Shown: positions 20,114-29,096 of the stretch, piece by piece
Layout of the letters: every line of letters begins with the position of its first letter
Numbering within the stretch: the stretch's first letter is position 1
Assembly: GCF_011303955.1 (NCBI RefSeq)
Contig: NZ_CP049886.1
Coordinates: 992,001-1,056,000 of the forward strand
Length of the DNA: 64,000 nt
DNA from: Vagococcus coleopterorum
Lineage (GTDB): Bacteria > Bacillota > Bacilli > Lactobacillales > Vagococcaceae
Reading direction: 5' to 3'
Translations under genes and position numbers: made by a program
The notes under the pieces: generated by a model
Databases searched by the model: none
Told to the model about the DNA's origin: nothing
Seen by the model: the letters and a program-made list of their open reading frames with translations, nothing else

Positions 20114-20875
20114 ATGGATTTTATTATTAATTTGTATCAACCGTTTTTTGACAAAGCTAACTGGGTAGAGTTTTTTAGTAACCCGGAAGCATGGTTGTTA
20201 TTAGGTACATTAGTTTTAATGGAGTGTTTACTATCTGTTGATAATGCTGTTGTATTGGCGGCGCAAACGAAAACATTAGATGATCCTGCTGATCGCCGTC
20301 GTGCTTTAACTTATGGGTTATGGGGAGCTTACATCTTTAGATTCATCGCGATTGGGCTAGGAACGTACTTAATTCACATGTGGCAAATCAAAGTCTTAGG
20401 TGCGGCATATTTGATGTATCTAGCAGTAAAATACTTTACTAAAAAAGAAGACTCACATGTTGTAGAAGGTCATGTTGCTAAAGCAGCAAAAGGCTTTTGG
20501 TATACGGTGATTTCAATTGAATTGATGGATTTAGCATTCTCAGTAGATGCTGTGTTAGCATCGTTAGCTGTATCAGAAAATCCAGTTGTTATTTTATTAG
20601 GGGGATTAGTTGGGATTTTATGTATGCGTGGCATTGCTTCATTTATTGCTAAATTAATGGATAAAATTCCTGAGTTGGAAGCAATGGCTTATTTCTTAAT
20701 CTTCTTTATTGGGATTAAATTATTCTTGTCAATCCCAATGATAAACATCCATATTCCAGCAAGTCTTTTTGCAATGGTCGTTTTTGGAGCAATCATTGTC
20801 ACTGTGGCAATCAATCGCTTTAAACGTGTACGTGTCCAACAACCAGTTAGAGTAAAAGGGAGAGATGATCGATGA
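20114..20875 (+). CDS. TerC family integral membrane protein
   Basis: A seven-helix membrane protein of the TerC/Alx family, some members of which export manganese. The acidic membrane motifs MECLLSVDNAVVLA near residue 38 and ELMDLAFSVDAVLA near 140 are characteristic. The ATG at 20114 is better spaced from GGAGG than the ATG at 20111. Only 40 bases with no hairpin separate it from phoU, so transcription from the pst operon may continue into it. The next gene overlaps its stop (ATGA). Confidence 0.88.
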   Translation: MDFIINLYQPFFDKANWVEFFSNPEAWLLLGTLVLMECLLSVDNAVVLAAQTKTLDDPADRRRALTYGLWGAYIFRFIAIGLGTYLIHMWQIKVLGAAYLMYLAVKYFTKKEDSHVVEGHVAKAAKGFWYTVISIELMDLAFSVDAVLASLAVSENPVVILLGGLVGILCMRGIASFIAKLMDKIPELEAMAYFLIFFIGIKLFLSIPMINIHIPASLFAMVVFGAIIVTVAINRFKRVRVQQPVRVKGRDDR

Positions 20876-21402
20876 AAAAATTATCATTAATTGTAGCAAC
20901 CTTTGGGATGGTAGGTTTATTAGCAGCCTGTCAAAAAGTATCAAAAGAAGATGTGACGAGGTTGTTCACTCAAGATTTAGCAACGTATGAAACAACTTTT
21001 CATCAAGCTAATCCTGAAGTAAAGGTTTCAGATATTGAGATTGACTTTGACGGGAAAGCAATAAAAGTCGCTGTTAAAGGACAAGATGCAGAACGTGATT
21101 ATGAAACAAGCATGACTTATGATGGGGCAAAAATTTTGAAAGAACGTTCAGAAAAATTAGATCGTGAAGATAAACAAGAAGCGCCAGAAGTTCTAACGAA
21201 TTTAAAAGAGTTAGCGACATTAACAGAATTAGAGTCAGCGTTGAAAAAAGAAGCAGTTGATATAGAGACGATTGAAAGTATGGAGTTAGGCAAAGAACTT
21301 GGTCAAAATATATGGGAAGTTCAAACGAAAGAAGGCCGTCAAGAATTTAATTATTTCTTCAATGCTGAAACAGCTGAGTTAATCAAAAAAGAACGAGATT
21401 AA
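20872..21402 (+). CDS. Lipoprotein of unknown function, PepSY-like
   Basis: A 176-residue lipoprotein with signal peptide and lipobox LLAAC. The mature part is charged and seems to hold two small alpha/beta units. The last 40 residues (GQNIWEVQTKEGRQEFNYFF) resemble PepSY domains. It overlaps terC by 4 bases, so the two are co-translated. I do not recognise a specific family and assign no function. Confidence 0.6.
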   Translation: MKKLSLIVATFGMVGLLAACQKVSKEDVTRLFTQDLATYETTFHQANPEVKVSDIEIDFDGKAIKVAVKGQDAERDYETSMTYDGAKILKERSEKLDREDKQEAPEVLTNLKELATLTELESALKKEAVDIETIESMELGKELGQNIWEVQTKEGRQEFNYFFNAETAELIKKERD

Positions 21403-21403
21403 A

Positions 21404-21434
21404 AAAAGCACTCGCAATTTTGCGAGTGCTTTTA
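21404..21434. terminator. Bidirectional terminator (GCACTCGCAA stem)
   Basis: AAAAGCACTCGCAA / TTGCGAGTGCTTTT stem between convergent genes. The same core stem recurs at 26729-26755. Confidence 0.88.
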
Positions 21435-21442
21435 ATTCATGT

Positions 21443-22054
21443 TTATTTGAAAATGCCGAACGGTTTTCCAACTGGTAAGAAGATTTTACCGAAGTGTTTG
21501 TTTAACACTGCAGCAGCACTTCCGTAAAATGACATAATAGCGATTCCTAATTCTGACCAAGCAGCTAAGCTGTGGAAGAAATCAGGTGCGATGTCTAATG
21601 TTGATAAAGCTAATCCTAAGAATAGGAAATCAATCAAAACAAAAATAGTGAATAAAACTTTATGTGTTTCCATGGCACCAATTGTCATGAAGATTGTGAA
21701 GATTAGGTAACCGATAAAAGCAAAGCCTAGTTGTTTTGGATCATAACTAGCTTGCAATGCTTCACCGAAGACGCCGTTTTGGGTCATCCAAGCAGTCGCA
21801 GTTGCTAACCAAAAGAATCCATAACCAAAGAAAGCTGTAGCGCCAAATAAGTTTTGCTCTTTAGCGTCGTAAACAGCAGCTACGATTTGCAGTAAACCAC
21901 CTAGGAAAATAGCCCAAGGGATAACGCCACCGACACCATTTGTCCACTCTAATTTTTGTGATGAAGCGACTAACGTTACCATTGCAAGACCGAATAAACC
22001 GATTGCTGATGGGTCAATTAGTTTTTGTGATACGATAATTTCTTTCTTTTCCAT
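21443..22054 (-). CDS. Acetate uptake transporter, GPR1/FUN34/YaaH (SatP) family
   Basis: A 203-residue membrane protein with six helices. LIDPSAIGLFGLAMVTL corresponds to the NPAPLGL signature, and FFGYGFFWLATA to the conserved aromatic helix of the acetate/succinate channel family. It is monocistronic, with AAGGAG before the ATG and a consensus promoter upstream. The exact organic acid is inferred from the family. Confidence 0.88.
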   Translation of the reverse strand: MEKKEIIVSQKLIDPSAIGLFGLAMVTLVASSQKLEWTNGVGGVIPWAIFLGGLLQIVAAVYDAKEQNLFGATAFFGYGFFWLATATAWMTQNGVFGEALQASYDPKQLGFAFIGYLIFTIFMTIGAMETHKVLFTIFVLIDFLFLGLALSTLDIAPDFFHSLAAWSELGIAIMSFYGSAAAVLNKHFGKIFLPVGKPFGIFK

Positions 22055-22091
22055 AAAAGTCTCCTTAAAAATAAAAAATAATAACTTATTA

Positions 22092-22120
22092 AAAATAGCA
22101 TCAGACTAGAGCATTGTCAA
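22092..22120 (-). promoter_or_regulatory. Promoter of the acetate transporter gene
   Basis: On the minus strand a perfect -35 TTGACA (22115-22120) and a -10 TATTTT (22092-22097) are 17 bases apart. Confidence 0.7.
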
Positions 22121-22267
22121 TTACGGATGAGGAGTATCTCATAGTTTGCTTAATATTTATTTAAGGGTGGGAGGTTAACTGTTAATTTTTACTAAACTAT
22201 AGTAGAATTATAGATTGAATAGTCCTGCAGATAGGTCAGCTATTTGTAGTTGAAAGGTAAGGTAGAT

Positions 22268-22906
22268 ATGAAATTTTTTAAAGCAATTGGGCATATTCTT
22301 TTTTATGGTCTAATGTTGATTCTGATAGCAGCGATTGGGTTTGGTGGTTATCAAGCTTATAAAACGAACCAACGAGTTCATGATGTAGAACATTGGGAGT
22401 CAACAGTAAAAGAAGTAACAGCGGAGTATAACTTGTCTGCTTATAACGATATTGTGATGGCGATTATCTTAACTGAATCCAAAGGTGAGCACCTTGACGT
22501 CATGCAAAGTAGTGAAAGTCAATACGGAACAACTGACCTAGTAACAAGTTCTCGTGAGAGTATTGAGATTGGTGTCAAACACTTGTCAGAAGTGTTAAAA
22601 GAAGCTCAAGATAAAGGAACAGATATTTGGACGGGTGTCCAAGCCTATAATTTCGGTAGTAATTATATCGAGTATGTTCGTAAAAATGGTGGCATTCATT
22701 CGGTTGAATTAGCTGAAAAATATTCTAGAGATGTTTTAGCTCCACTATTAGGAAATAATTTTGGTCAAACGTATCGCTATTTGAAACCACGAGCGATTGC
22801 TCATAACGGAGGATATCTCTATAAAGATGGCGGGAACTTTTTCTATGCTGAAACCGTTGAGTGGAACTTACGAATGATGAAGATTTTCCAAGATTTACCA
22901 TTTTAA
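22268..22906 (+). CDS. Lysozyme-like cell-wall hydrolase, membrane anchored
   Basis: Probable muramidase or lytic transglycosylase of the lysozyme-like family found in Gram-positives and in CwlT N-termini. A transmembrane anchor lies at about residues 9-28. The catalytic Glu is probably in IILTESKGEHLDVMQSSES, and WTGVQAYNFGSNYIEYVRKN is the second conserved block. A TTG at 22250 could extend it, but the ATG at 22268 has AAGGT close upstream. A P-type ATPase gene follows 24 bases later. Confidence 0.8.
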   Translation: MKFFKAIGHILFYGLMLILIAAIGFGGYQAYKTNQRVHDVEHWESTVKEVTAEYNLSAYNDIVMAIILTESKGEHLDVMQSSESQYGTTDLVTSSRESIEIGVKHLSEVLKEAQDKGTDIWTGVQAYNFGSNYIEYVRKNGGIHSVELAEKYSRDVLAPLLGNNFGQTYRYLKPRAIAHNGGYLYKDGGNFFYAETVEWNLRMMKIFQDLPF

Positions 22907-22930
22907 TAAGTGAAAAGAGGAAGTTAGTTA

Positions 22931-25255
22931 ATGGAGAATTTCTTAGAGAATAATAAAGGTCTTTCAACAACAGATGTTCACCAAAAACAAGTACAAGGAT
23001 TACAAAATAATTATGATGATAACGTGGCAAAGTCTACGAAGGATATTTTTAAGGATAATTTGCTAACCTTATTTAACTTCTTAAATGTGATGATTGCTGT
23101 CTGTTTAATCTTTGTTGGAGCATTTAGTAACTTAGCTTTTATACTGATTATTTTAATTAATGTTGTTATTGGGATTTATCAAGAGATTCATGCGCGAAAT
23201 ATGGTGGCGAAGTTATCAATTGTATCTCGTGAACAGGCGACGGTTATCCGTGATGGGCAAGAGCAAGTGATTGATGCGACCGAGTTGGTATTAGGTGATC
23301 TTGTTAAATTAAATGCAGGCGAACAAATACAATCTGACATGCGTGTTCTTTTCGGACGTGCTGAGGCAAATGAATCACTATTAACAGGTGAATCCGATTT
23401 AATTGAAAAAGAAGAGGGGGCTGACCTATTGTCAGGTAGCTTCCTATCAAGTGGACAAGTCTATGCTGAAGTCATTCATGTTGGTAAAGATAACTATGCC
23501 ACTAAAATTGCGGAAGAAGCGAAAGTTCATAAACCAATCAATTCCGAATTAGTTAACTCAATTCGTAAAGTTTCTAAATTTACAAGTTATATTATTATTC
23601 CGTTGGGATTAATTTTATTAGCAGAAGGATTGTTTATTCGTGGTGATTCTCCTAAAGTAGCTGTTGTAGCATCAGCTGCGGCGCTACTTGGTATGTTACC
23701 AAAGGGTTTAGTTCTTTTAATTAGTATCGCTTTAGCAACAGCTGTGACAAAATTAGCTAAGAAACGTATTTTAGTACAAGATATGTATGCTGTTGAAACC
23801 TTAGCTCATGTTGATATGATTTGTTTAGATAAAACAGGAACAATCACAGAAGGTAAAATGAAAGTGGCTGAAGCTACTATTTTATCGCCAGAGCATGAGG
23901 TAGAAGTCGAAGCGATTCTAGGAAGTTACTTACACGAATCAACAGATAACAACATCACCATGCAAGCGATTCGCGAAGCCTATGAAGAAAGTACGAACTA
24001 TCAAGCTATTGATGATTTAGCCTTTTCATCTGAACGTAAATGGGGAGCGATTAAGTTTGAAGGTTTAGGAACAGTTATTTTAGGGGCACCGGAACGTTTA
24101 GTTTCAGAAGATAAGTTACCAGAACAAGTGAAACGCGGACAAGAAGAAGGATTCCGTGTTTTGATGTTAGCTCTAACACAAGCAGAAGTCATGGAATCTG
24201 AAACTCTGTCAGAGGTAGTTCCTTTGATGGTCTTTGAAATCGATGATCCGATCCGTCAAAATGCAGATGAAACATTAGCTTACTTAAAATCCGAAGGGGT
24301 GGCTATTAAAGTTATCTCTGGTGATAATCCAGTGACCGTTTCCAATATCGCAAGACGTGCAGGACTTGAAGGGTATGAAAACTATCTAGATATGTCTGGT
24401 TTAGAAACTGAATCAGAAGTTCGGGCAGCAGTGGCTAACTACACCGTTTTTGGCCGAGTATCGCCAAAACAAAAACAAATTTTAGTGAATGAGTTGCAAT
24501 CACTAGGACATACCGTTGCTATGACGGGGGATGGGGTAAATGATGTTCTTGCTTTACGTGAAGCGGATTGTAGTATCGCTATGGCTGAAGGTGATAGTGC
24601 CACACGCCAAATCGCTAACTTAGTCTTATTAGACTCTGACTTTACAACCTTACCTGATGTCTTATTTGAAGGACGCCGAGTAGTTAATAATGTAACCAAA
24701 GTAGCCAGTGTCTTCTTTATTAAGACCATCTACTCGTTCATTTTATCAATCATTTGTATGATATCGGCATTAGCATTTCCATTCGTACCGATTCAAATCA
24801 CCTTACTTGATTTAGCTATCGAGGGCTATCCAGCGTTCTTCCTATCATTTGAATCGGATAAACGACAAGTACATGGTAAGTTTTTACCTACAGTTTTGAA
24901 AAACGCTCTTCCTAACGCTTTACTAGTTATTATGAATATTGTGGCGGTTTATGGCTTAGCAAAAGTGATGAATTTTAGTCAGTTAGAATCAACGACATTA
25001 ATGTATTATCTATTAATTGGCGTCAGCTTATTAGCAGTCATTAAAGCTTGTTTACCATTAAATCCACTACGAGTTTTCTTAATTGTAACAACCGTTGTTG
25101 GTATTTATGTAGCAGCGATGTTATTCCATAAGATTTTATTTATTGGCTTATTAACGGCTAAGACTTTGCCTATTTTTATTGCCTTAATGATTATCACGAT
25201 TATCCTTCGTTTAATTATTACAGCTAGTTTAAAAAAACAACAGGTTAAAAAATAA
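22931..25255 (+). CDS. Cation-translocating P-type ATPase (CtpE-like)
   Basis: ATP-driven cation pump of 774 residues. It has the actuator motif LLTGES near residue 155, the membrane motif MLPKGLVLL, the phosphorylated Asp in CLDKTGTITEGK near residue 300, and the hinge MTGDGVNDVLALREAD. There are no metal-binding N-terminal domains or CPC motif, so it is not a heavy-metal pump. The sequence is closest to the CtpE group, for which calcium transport has been reported in mycobacteria; the ion here is unproven. Confidence 0.85.
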   Translation: MENFLENNKGLSTTDVHQKQVQGLQNNYDDNVAKSTKDIFKDNLLTLFNFLNVMIAVCLIFVGAFSNLAFILIILINVVIGIYQEIHARNMVAKLSIVSREQATVIRDGQEQVIDATELVLGDLVKLNAGEQIQSDMRVLFGRAEANESLLTGESDLIEKEEGADLLSGSFLSSGQVYAEVIHVGKDNYATKIAEEAKVHKPINSELVNSIRKVSKFTSYIIIPLGLILLAEGLFIRGDSPKVAVVASAAALLGMLPKGLVLLISIALATAVTKLAKKRILVQDMYAVETLAHVDMICLDKTGTITEGKMKVAEATILSPEHEVEVEAILGSYLHESTDNNITMQAIREAYEESTNYQAIDDLAFSSERKWGAIKFEGLGTVILGAPERLVSEDKLPEQVKRGQEEGFRVLMLALTQAEVMESETLSEVVPLMVFEIDDPIRQNADETLAYLKSEGVAIKVISGDNPVTVSNIARRAGLEGYENYLDMSGLETESEVRAAVANYTVFGRVSPKQKQILVNELQSLGHTVAMTGDGVNDVLALREADCSIAMAEGDSATRQIANLVLLDSDFTTLPDVLFEGRRVVNNVTKVASVFFIKTIYSFILSIICMISALAFPFVPIQITLLDLAIEGYPAFFLSFESDKRQVHGKFLPTVLKNALPNALLVIMNIVAVYGLAKVMNFSQLESTTLMYYLLIGVSLLAVIKACLPLNPLRVFLIVTTVVGIYVAAMLFHKILFIGLLTAKTLPIFIALMIITIILRLIITASLKKQQVKK

Positions 25256-25281
25256 AGACTACATTTTGTAGTCTTTTTCTT
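25254..25281 (+). terminator. Terminator of the P-type ATPase gene
   Basis: AAAGACTACA / TGTAGTCTTT stem plus T run. Confidence 0.85.
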
Positions 25282-25311
25282 TTTCAAATAACTGTATTTA
25301 TTTTTAAAAAT

Positions 25312-25320
25312 TGCTATACT
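25312..25320 (+). promoter_or_regulatory. Extended -10 promoter of dnaD-nth
   Basis: TGCTATACT is an extended -10 element. It ends only two bases before an in-frame ATG at 25323, so that ATG would lie upstream of the transcription start. This argues for the downstream ATG at 25347 as the dnaD start. Confidence 0.6.
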
Positions 25321-25346
25321 AGATGAGAGAAAGCGAGTTGAGACAA

Positions 25347-26057
25347 ATGTTAGATTTAACAACTTATTTAAAAGCCGGTGAGACTAGTGTCTCAAATTTA
25401 GTATTAACTCATTACCGTTCGTTAGGTATGTCAGATCAAGAGTTAATCTTATATTTAAAATTAGTTCAATACCAACAACAAGGTGTATTATTTCCAGATT
25501 TAATGGTGATTTCACAGCAAATGGGATACCAACCTGAAGATATTTTCCAAATGCTTCAAGGGTTAATTGATAAAGAAATAATCAAATTAATAACAACTAA
25601 AAATGATCAAGGGCAAACAACCGACGCCTATGATTTAACAGGGCTGTTCAGCAAGATTGATAAGTTACAGCAGGCAACACATAAGAAAGAAACACAATTA
25701 TCAGTTGAATTTCAAAGTCGTGAATTATACCAAGTTTTCGAACAAGAATTTGGACGTCCTTTATCTCCAATAGAGTTAGAAACAATCGGGCTATGGTTAA
25801 AGGAAGATCAATATGAGCCAGAAATCATCCGTTTGGCATTGCGTGAAGCGGTTTTAAACCAAGCCTACAGTTTAAAATACATTGATCGTATTTTATTAAG
25901 CTGGGAACGTAAAAATTTAAAATCAAAAGAACAAATTATTGCGGATCAACAAAAACGCAAAAAAAGTCTAGCTGATGACGAACGTCAACAAACAAATCAA
26001 CCAGGGCAAGACTTGCCTAAAGTACCATTGTATAACTGGTTAGATCCCAAAGCATAA
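25347..26057 (+). CDS. dnaD: DNA replication initiation protein DnaD
   Basis: Primosome protein that helps load the replicative helicase at oriC and at restart sites. It has an N-terminal winged-helix domain (residues 1-110) and a C-terminal DnaD/DnaB_2 domain with FEQEFGRPLSPIELETIGLW and IDRILLSWERKN. I chose the ATG at 25347 because the promoter -10 sits right before the upstream ATG, and because MLDLTTYLKAGETSVSNL matches other DnaD starts. The ribosome site is weak. nth follows 17 bases later. Confidence 0.9.
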   Translation: MLDLTTYLKAGETSVSNLVLTHYRSLGMSDQELILYLKLVQYQQQGVLFPDLMVISQQMGYQPEDIFQMLQGLIDKEIIKLITTKNDQGQTTDAYDLTGLFSKIDKLQQATHKKETQLSVEFQSRELYQVFEQEFGRPLSPIELETIGLWLKEDQYEPEIIRLALREAVLNQAYSLKYIDRILLSWERKNLKSKEQIIADQQKRKKSLADDERQQTNQPGQDLPKVPLYNWLDPKA

Positions 26058-26074
26058 AAGAAAAGAGTGATCTG

Positions 26075-26725
26075 ATGTTATCGAAAGAAAAAACGTTAGA
26101 AGTTGTTAATATCATGGCGGAAATGTTTCCCGAAGCGGAATGTGAATTAACTCATCGTAATCCTTTTGAGTTAGTCATCGCAGTCGCTTTGAGTGCTCAA
26201 GCAACCGACGTCTCGGTTAATAAAGTAACTCCTGCCTTATTTGAAAAATATCCGACCCCAGAAGCGTTTGTCCAAGCTCCTTTAGAAGATATTATGAATA
26301 TGATTAAAACTATTGGCTTGTATCGAAATAAAGCAAAGAATATTAAAGCTTGCTGCCAAATGCTCATCGAGGACTTTGGCGGTGAAGTGCCACAAACGAG
26401 AGAAGAATTAGTCAAATTACCAGGAGTTGGTCGTAAAACAGCTAACGTCGTATTGGGTGATGCCTTCAATGTCCCAGCGATTGCTGTTGATACACATGTG
26501 GAACGAGTGTCTAAACGATTGAGAATTGTAAAACAAAAAGCAACCGTTTTAGAAGTAGAAGAAGCATTGATGAAAAAAATACCGAAAGATATGTGGGTCA
26601 AAACCCATCATCGGATGATTTTCTTTGGTCGCTATCACTGTATAGCGCGTCAGCCAAAATGTGAAACTTGCCCTGTATTTGATTACTGCCAAGAAGGTAA
26701 AAGTAGATTATTAAAACAAAAATAA
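26075..26725 (+). CDS. nth: Endonuclease III
   Basis: DNA glycosylase/AP lyase that removes oxidised pyrimidines. The helix-hairpin-helix LVKLPGVGRKTANVV near residue 113 includes the catalytic Lys, and AIAVDTHVERV holds the catalytic Asp. The C-terminal cysteines in C-x6-C-x2-C-x5-C (from CIARQPKCETC) bind a [4Fe-4S] cluster. The 216 residues are standard, and the dnaD-nth order is conserved in Bacilli. Confidence 0.97.
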   Translation: MLSKEKTLEVVNIMAEMFPEAECELTHRNPFELVIAVALSAQATDVSVNKVTPALFEKYPTPEAFVQAPLEDIMNMIKTIGLYRNKAKNIKACCQMLIEDFGGEVPQTREELVKLPGVGRKTANVVLGDAFNVPAIAVDTHVERVSKRLRIVKQKATVLEVEEALMKKIPKDMWVKTHHRMIFFGRYHCIARQPKCETCPVFDYCQEGKSRLLKQK

Positions 26726-26757
26726 AAAGCACTCGCAATTGCGAGTGCTTTTTTATT
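26724..26757. terminator. Bidirectional terminator (second GCACTCGCAA stem)
   Basis: A perfect palindrome AAAAGCACTCGCAA / TTGCGAGTGCTTTT with T runs on both strands, between the convergent nth and PBP genes. Confidence 0.88.
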
Positions 26758-26777
26758 TTTAGATTCGACATTTAAGG

Positions 26778-29096
26778 TCAGGTGCTACTGTTTTCCCCGC
26801 CACCATTGGAAGGGCCGGTGGTTTCTGGTGGAGTACTACTTGTTTCTTCTGTAATAGGGGGAGTTGTAGTTCCCTCTGTCGGAGGAGACGTAGTTCCTTC
26901 TGTCGGAGGTGTAGGTCTCTCAGTAGTAGGAGGTGTTGGTTTCGGTTCTGTAGGTTTTGGTTTTGTTTCTTTGTCCCTATCTTTGTCTTTGTCTTTGTCC
27001 TTATCTTTGTCTTTATCTTTATCTTTATCTTTATCTTTATCTTCGTCATCTTTATCTTTATCTTCTTTTGTTTCGTTTTGTGCTATATTTCCTTGGTCAT
27101 TGGTATGGTTTTTAACATATAACTCATTCCCAATTCTAACAACATCGTCTGGCATGCTCCAGTCTGGAGTGTCAATGCCGTTAGATAGGTATAACATTAA
27201 GTTGCGATAGATTTCAGCGGCTAACCATTGGTCTTGCACACCGATAGCGTGGTTATATTGTTGGTAACCAGTCCAAACAGAAATAACAAAGTTACGACTG
27301 TAGCCAACAAAACTAATATCAGGCACACCTTTATAGGCGTCGCCAACAACTTTATCTAAGAAATCATCTGGATAGTTAGAAGTTCCTGTTTTACCAGCAT
27401 GGGCGAAACCAGGAATGTTAGCGCGTGTACCAGTTCCACGAATAAGAACATCTTTAAGCATATCGGTAATCATATAAGCAGTTGATTCTTTCATTGCTCG
27501 TTTACCTTTATCACCAAATTCTGTTTCTTTACCATCAGGAGTGATGATTTTATCAACGTAAGATGGTTTATAATAAGTGCCGCCATTTGCAAAGGCGCCA
27601 TAGGCAGCTGCCATTTGTAATGAAGAAGGGGCACCCGTAATAGCGTTTGATAAGAAGGGGCCTTCGTCGTATTCAATTCCTAAGCCTTTTAAGAATTCAG
27701 CTGATTTGTCTAAGCCAACAGCATCTAAGGTACGGATGGCAGGGACGTTACGAGAATCAACTAAGGCTTCACGCATTGAAATGTTTCCGCGGAAGCGTTT
27801 ATCGTAGTTGTTTACTGCAGTTGTTGTACCTGGGTAAGTATAAGGAGTATCCGGTGTGATTTTAGCAGTACTATAATTCAAGTATTCGATTGCTGGGGCG
27901 TAGTCAGTGATTGGTTTGACAGTTGAACCGAAGTCACGCTCAGCAGTAACAGCTAAGTTGTTATTCATTTGAGTATCTTCTGGCACTTTACGTCCACCTA
28001 GTTGAGCAATAACTTTACCAGTATCTGGATCAGTAATTGATACAGCTGTTTGGAAATCATCACTTGGGAAGGCGATTTGTTCATCACTATTAACTAAATC
28101 ATATAAATATTTTTGTGCATCCATATTGATATTAGTGTAAATGTCTAATCCATCAGTATAAATGTTATAGTCAGACTCTTTTTCCACTTCTTCGATGACT
28201 TGTTTAATGTAGTTATCAATCACTTTGTTTTGTTCTTTATTTTCAAGTTCTGTGTTTAATTCATGATCAATTGGTTCAGCGACAGCTTCATCATATTGTT
28301 CTTTAGTAATTTTTTTATCTTTGTGCATTTCTGATAAAACTAAATCACGACGAGTTTTTGCTTGTTCCGGTTGATGAATTGGATCGTATGCGTTAGGAGC
28401 TTGAGGAATACCTGCAAGTAAAGCCGTTTGAGCAATTGTTAACTCTTTAAGAGGTTTACCGAAGTAACCTTGAGCAGCAGTTTCCATGCCATATAAGCTA
28501 TTACCCATAAAGACTTTATTAATGTATAGGGTAATGATTTCATCTTTTGATAGTTTACGCTCTAATTGTAAAGACATCCAAGCTTCTTGGATTTTACGTT
28601 TGTAGTTTTGGTCTTTTGATGTAGTCGAGAAGAACGATAGTTTAATTAACTGCTGAGTCAGTGTACTACCACCTTGCATGCCCCCGGATTTTAAGTTTGA
28701 GACAGCTGCACCCATAATTCGAATAGGGTCAACACCCATATGTTTTTTAAAACGTTTATCTTCAATTGACATAATTGCTTCTTTAATAGAGTCAGGTGTC
28801 TCTTCGACAGATAAACTTTCCCGCTTTTCTTCACCAACTTCATAAATGACGTTTTTTCCAGTGTCAAAGAGTTGTGAGGAACGAGGCGCATTTAGTTCTT
28901 TCATATTTAGGTCAGGTCCGTTTTTAATGACACCAAATGCAAAGACAACGACAGTGATGCCTAATACCAGGAATAATCCAATCAAAGTTAAGACTATTTT
29001 TTTCAGTTTAGAAAGAAAACCACCTTTTTTCTTTTTTTTGTTTGGCGATTTCTTTGGGACCACTTTTTTAGTGGTTGGTTGTTTGGTTTTACTCAT
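26778..29096 (-). CDS. ponA: Class A penicillin-binding protein (PBP1A)
   Basis: Bifunctional peptidoglycan synthase. It has a basic cytoplasmic N-terminus, one transmembrane anchor at about residues 33-55, a glycosyltransferase domain with EDKRFKKHMGVDPIRI and GGSTLTQQLIK, and a transpeptidase domain with SxxK (GSTVKPI), SRN (DSRNVPA) and KTGTSN. The last 120 residues are a low-complexity tail: Asp-Lys repeats, then Pro/Thr- and Ser/Gly-rich stretches, probably spanning the wall. The stop codon region and start overlap recU (recU ends inside it), the usual recU-pbp arrangement. Confidence 0.95.
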   Translation of the reverse strand: MSKTKQPTTKKVVPKKSPNKKKKKGGFLSKLKKIVLTLIGLFLVLGITVVVFAFGVIKNGPDLNMKELNAPRSSQLFDTGKNVIYEVGEEKRESLSVEETPDSIKEAIMSIEDKRFKKHMGVDPIRIMGAAVSNLKSGGMQGGSTLTQQLIKLSFFSTTSKDQNYKRKIQEAWMSLQLERKLSKDEIITLYINKVFMGNSLYGMETAAQGYFGKPLKELTIAQTALLAGIPQAPNAYDPIHQPEQAKTRRDLVLSEMHKDKKITKEQYDEAVAEPIDHELNTELENKEQNKVIDNYIKQVIEEVEKESDYNIYTDGLDIYTNINMDAQKYLYDLVNSDEQIAFPSDDFQTAVSITDPDTGKVIAQLGGRKVPEDTQMNNNLAVTAERDFGSTVKPITDYAPAIEYLNYSTAKITPDTPYTYPGTTTAVNNYDKRFRGNISMREALVDSRNVPAIRTLDAVGLDKSAEFLKGLGIEYDEGPFLSNAITGAPSSLQMAAAYGAFANGGTYYKPSYVDKIITPDGKETEFGDKGKRAMKESTAYMITDMLKDVLIRGTGTRANIPGFAHAGKTGTSNYPDDFLDKVVGDAYKGVPDISFVGYSRNFVISVWTGYQQYNHAIGVQDQWLAAEIYRNLMLYLSNGIDTPDWSMPDDVVRIGNELYVKNHTNDQGNIAQNETKEDKDKDDEDKDKDKDKDKDKDKDKDKDKDRDKETKPKPTEPKPTPPTTERPTPPTEGTTSPPTEGTTTPPITEETSSTPPETTGPSNGGGENSST
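26968..27066 (-). repeat. Hexanucleotide repeat coding for the Asp-Lys tail of PBP1A
   Basis: On the plus strand the tract is made of TCTTTA/TCTTTG units, including five TCTTTA in a row near 27012-27041. On the coding strand it reads alternating GAT/GAC and AAA/AAG codons. Unit length 6 keeps the frame whatever the copy number. Confidence 0.85.

Noticed and set aside
26782..27210. 142-codon plus-strand frame rich in Ser-Leu
   Set aside because: It is the reverse reading of the Asp-Lys and Pro/Thr repeats of PBP1A.
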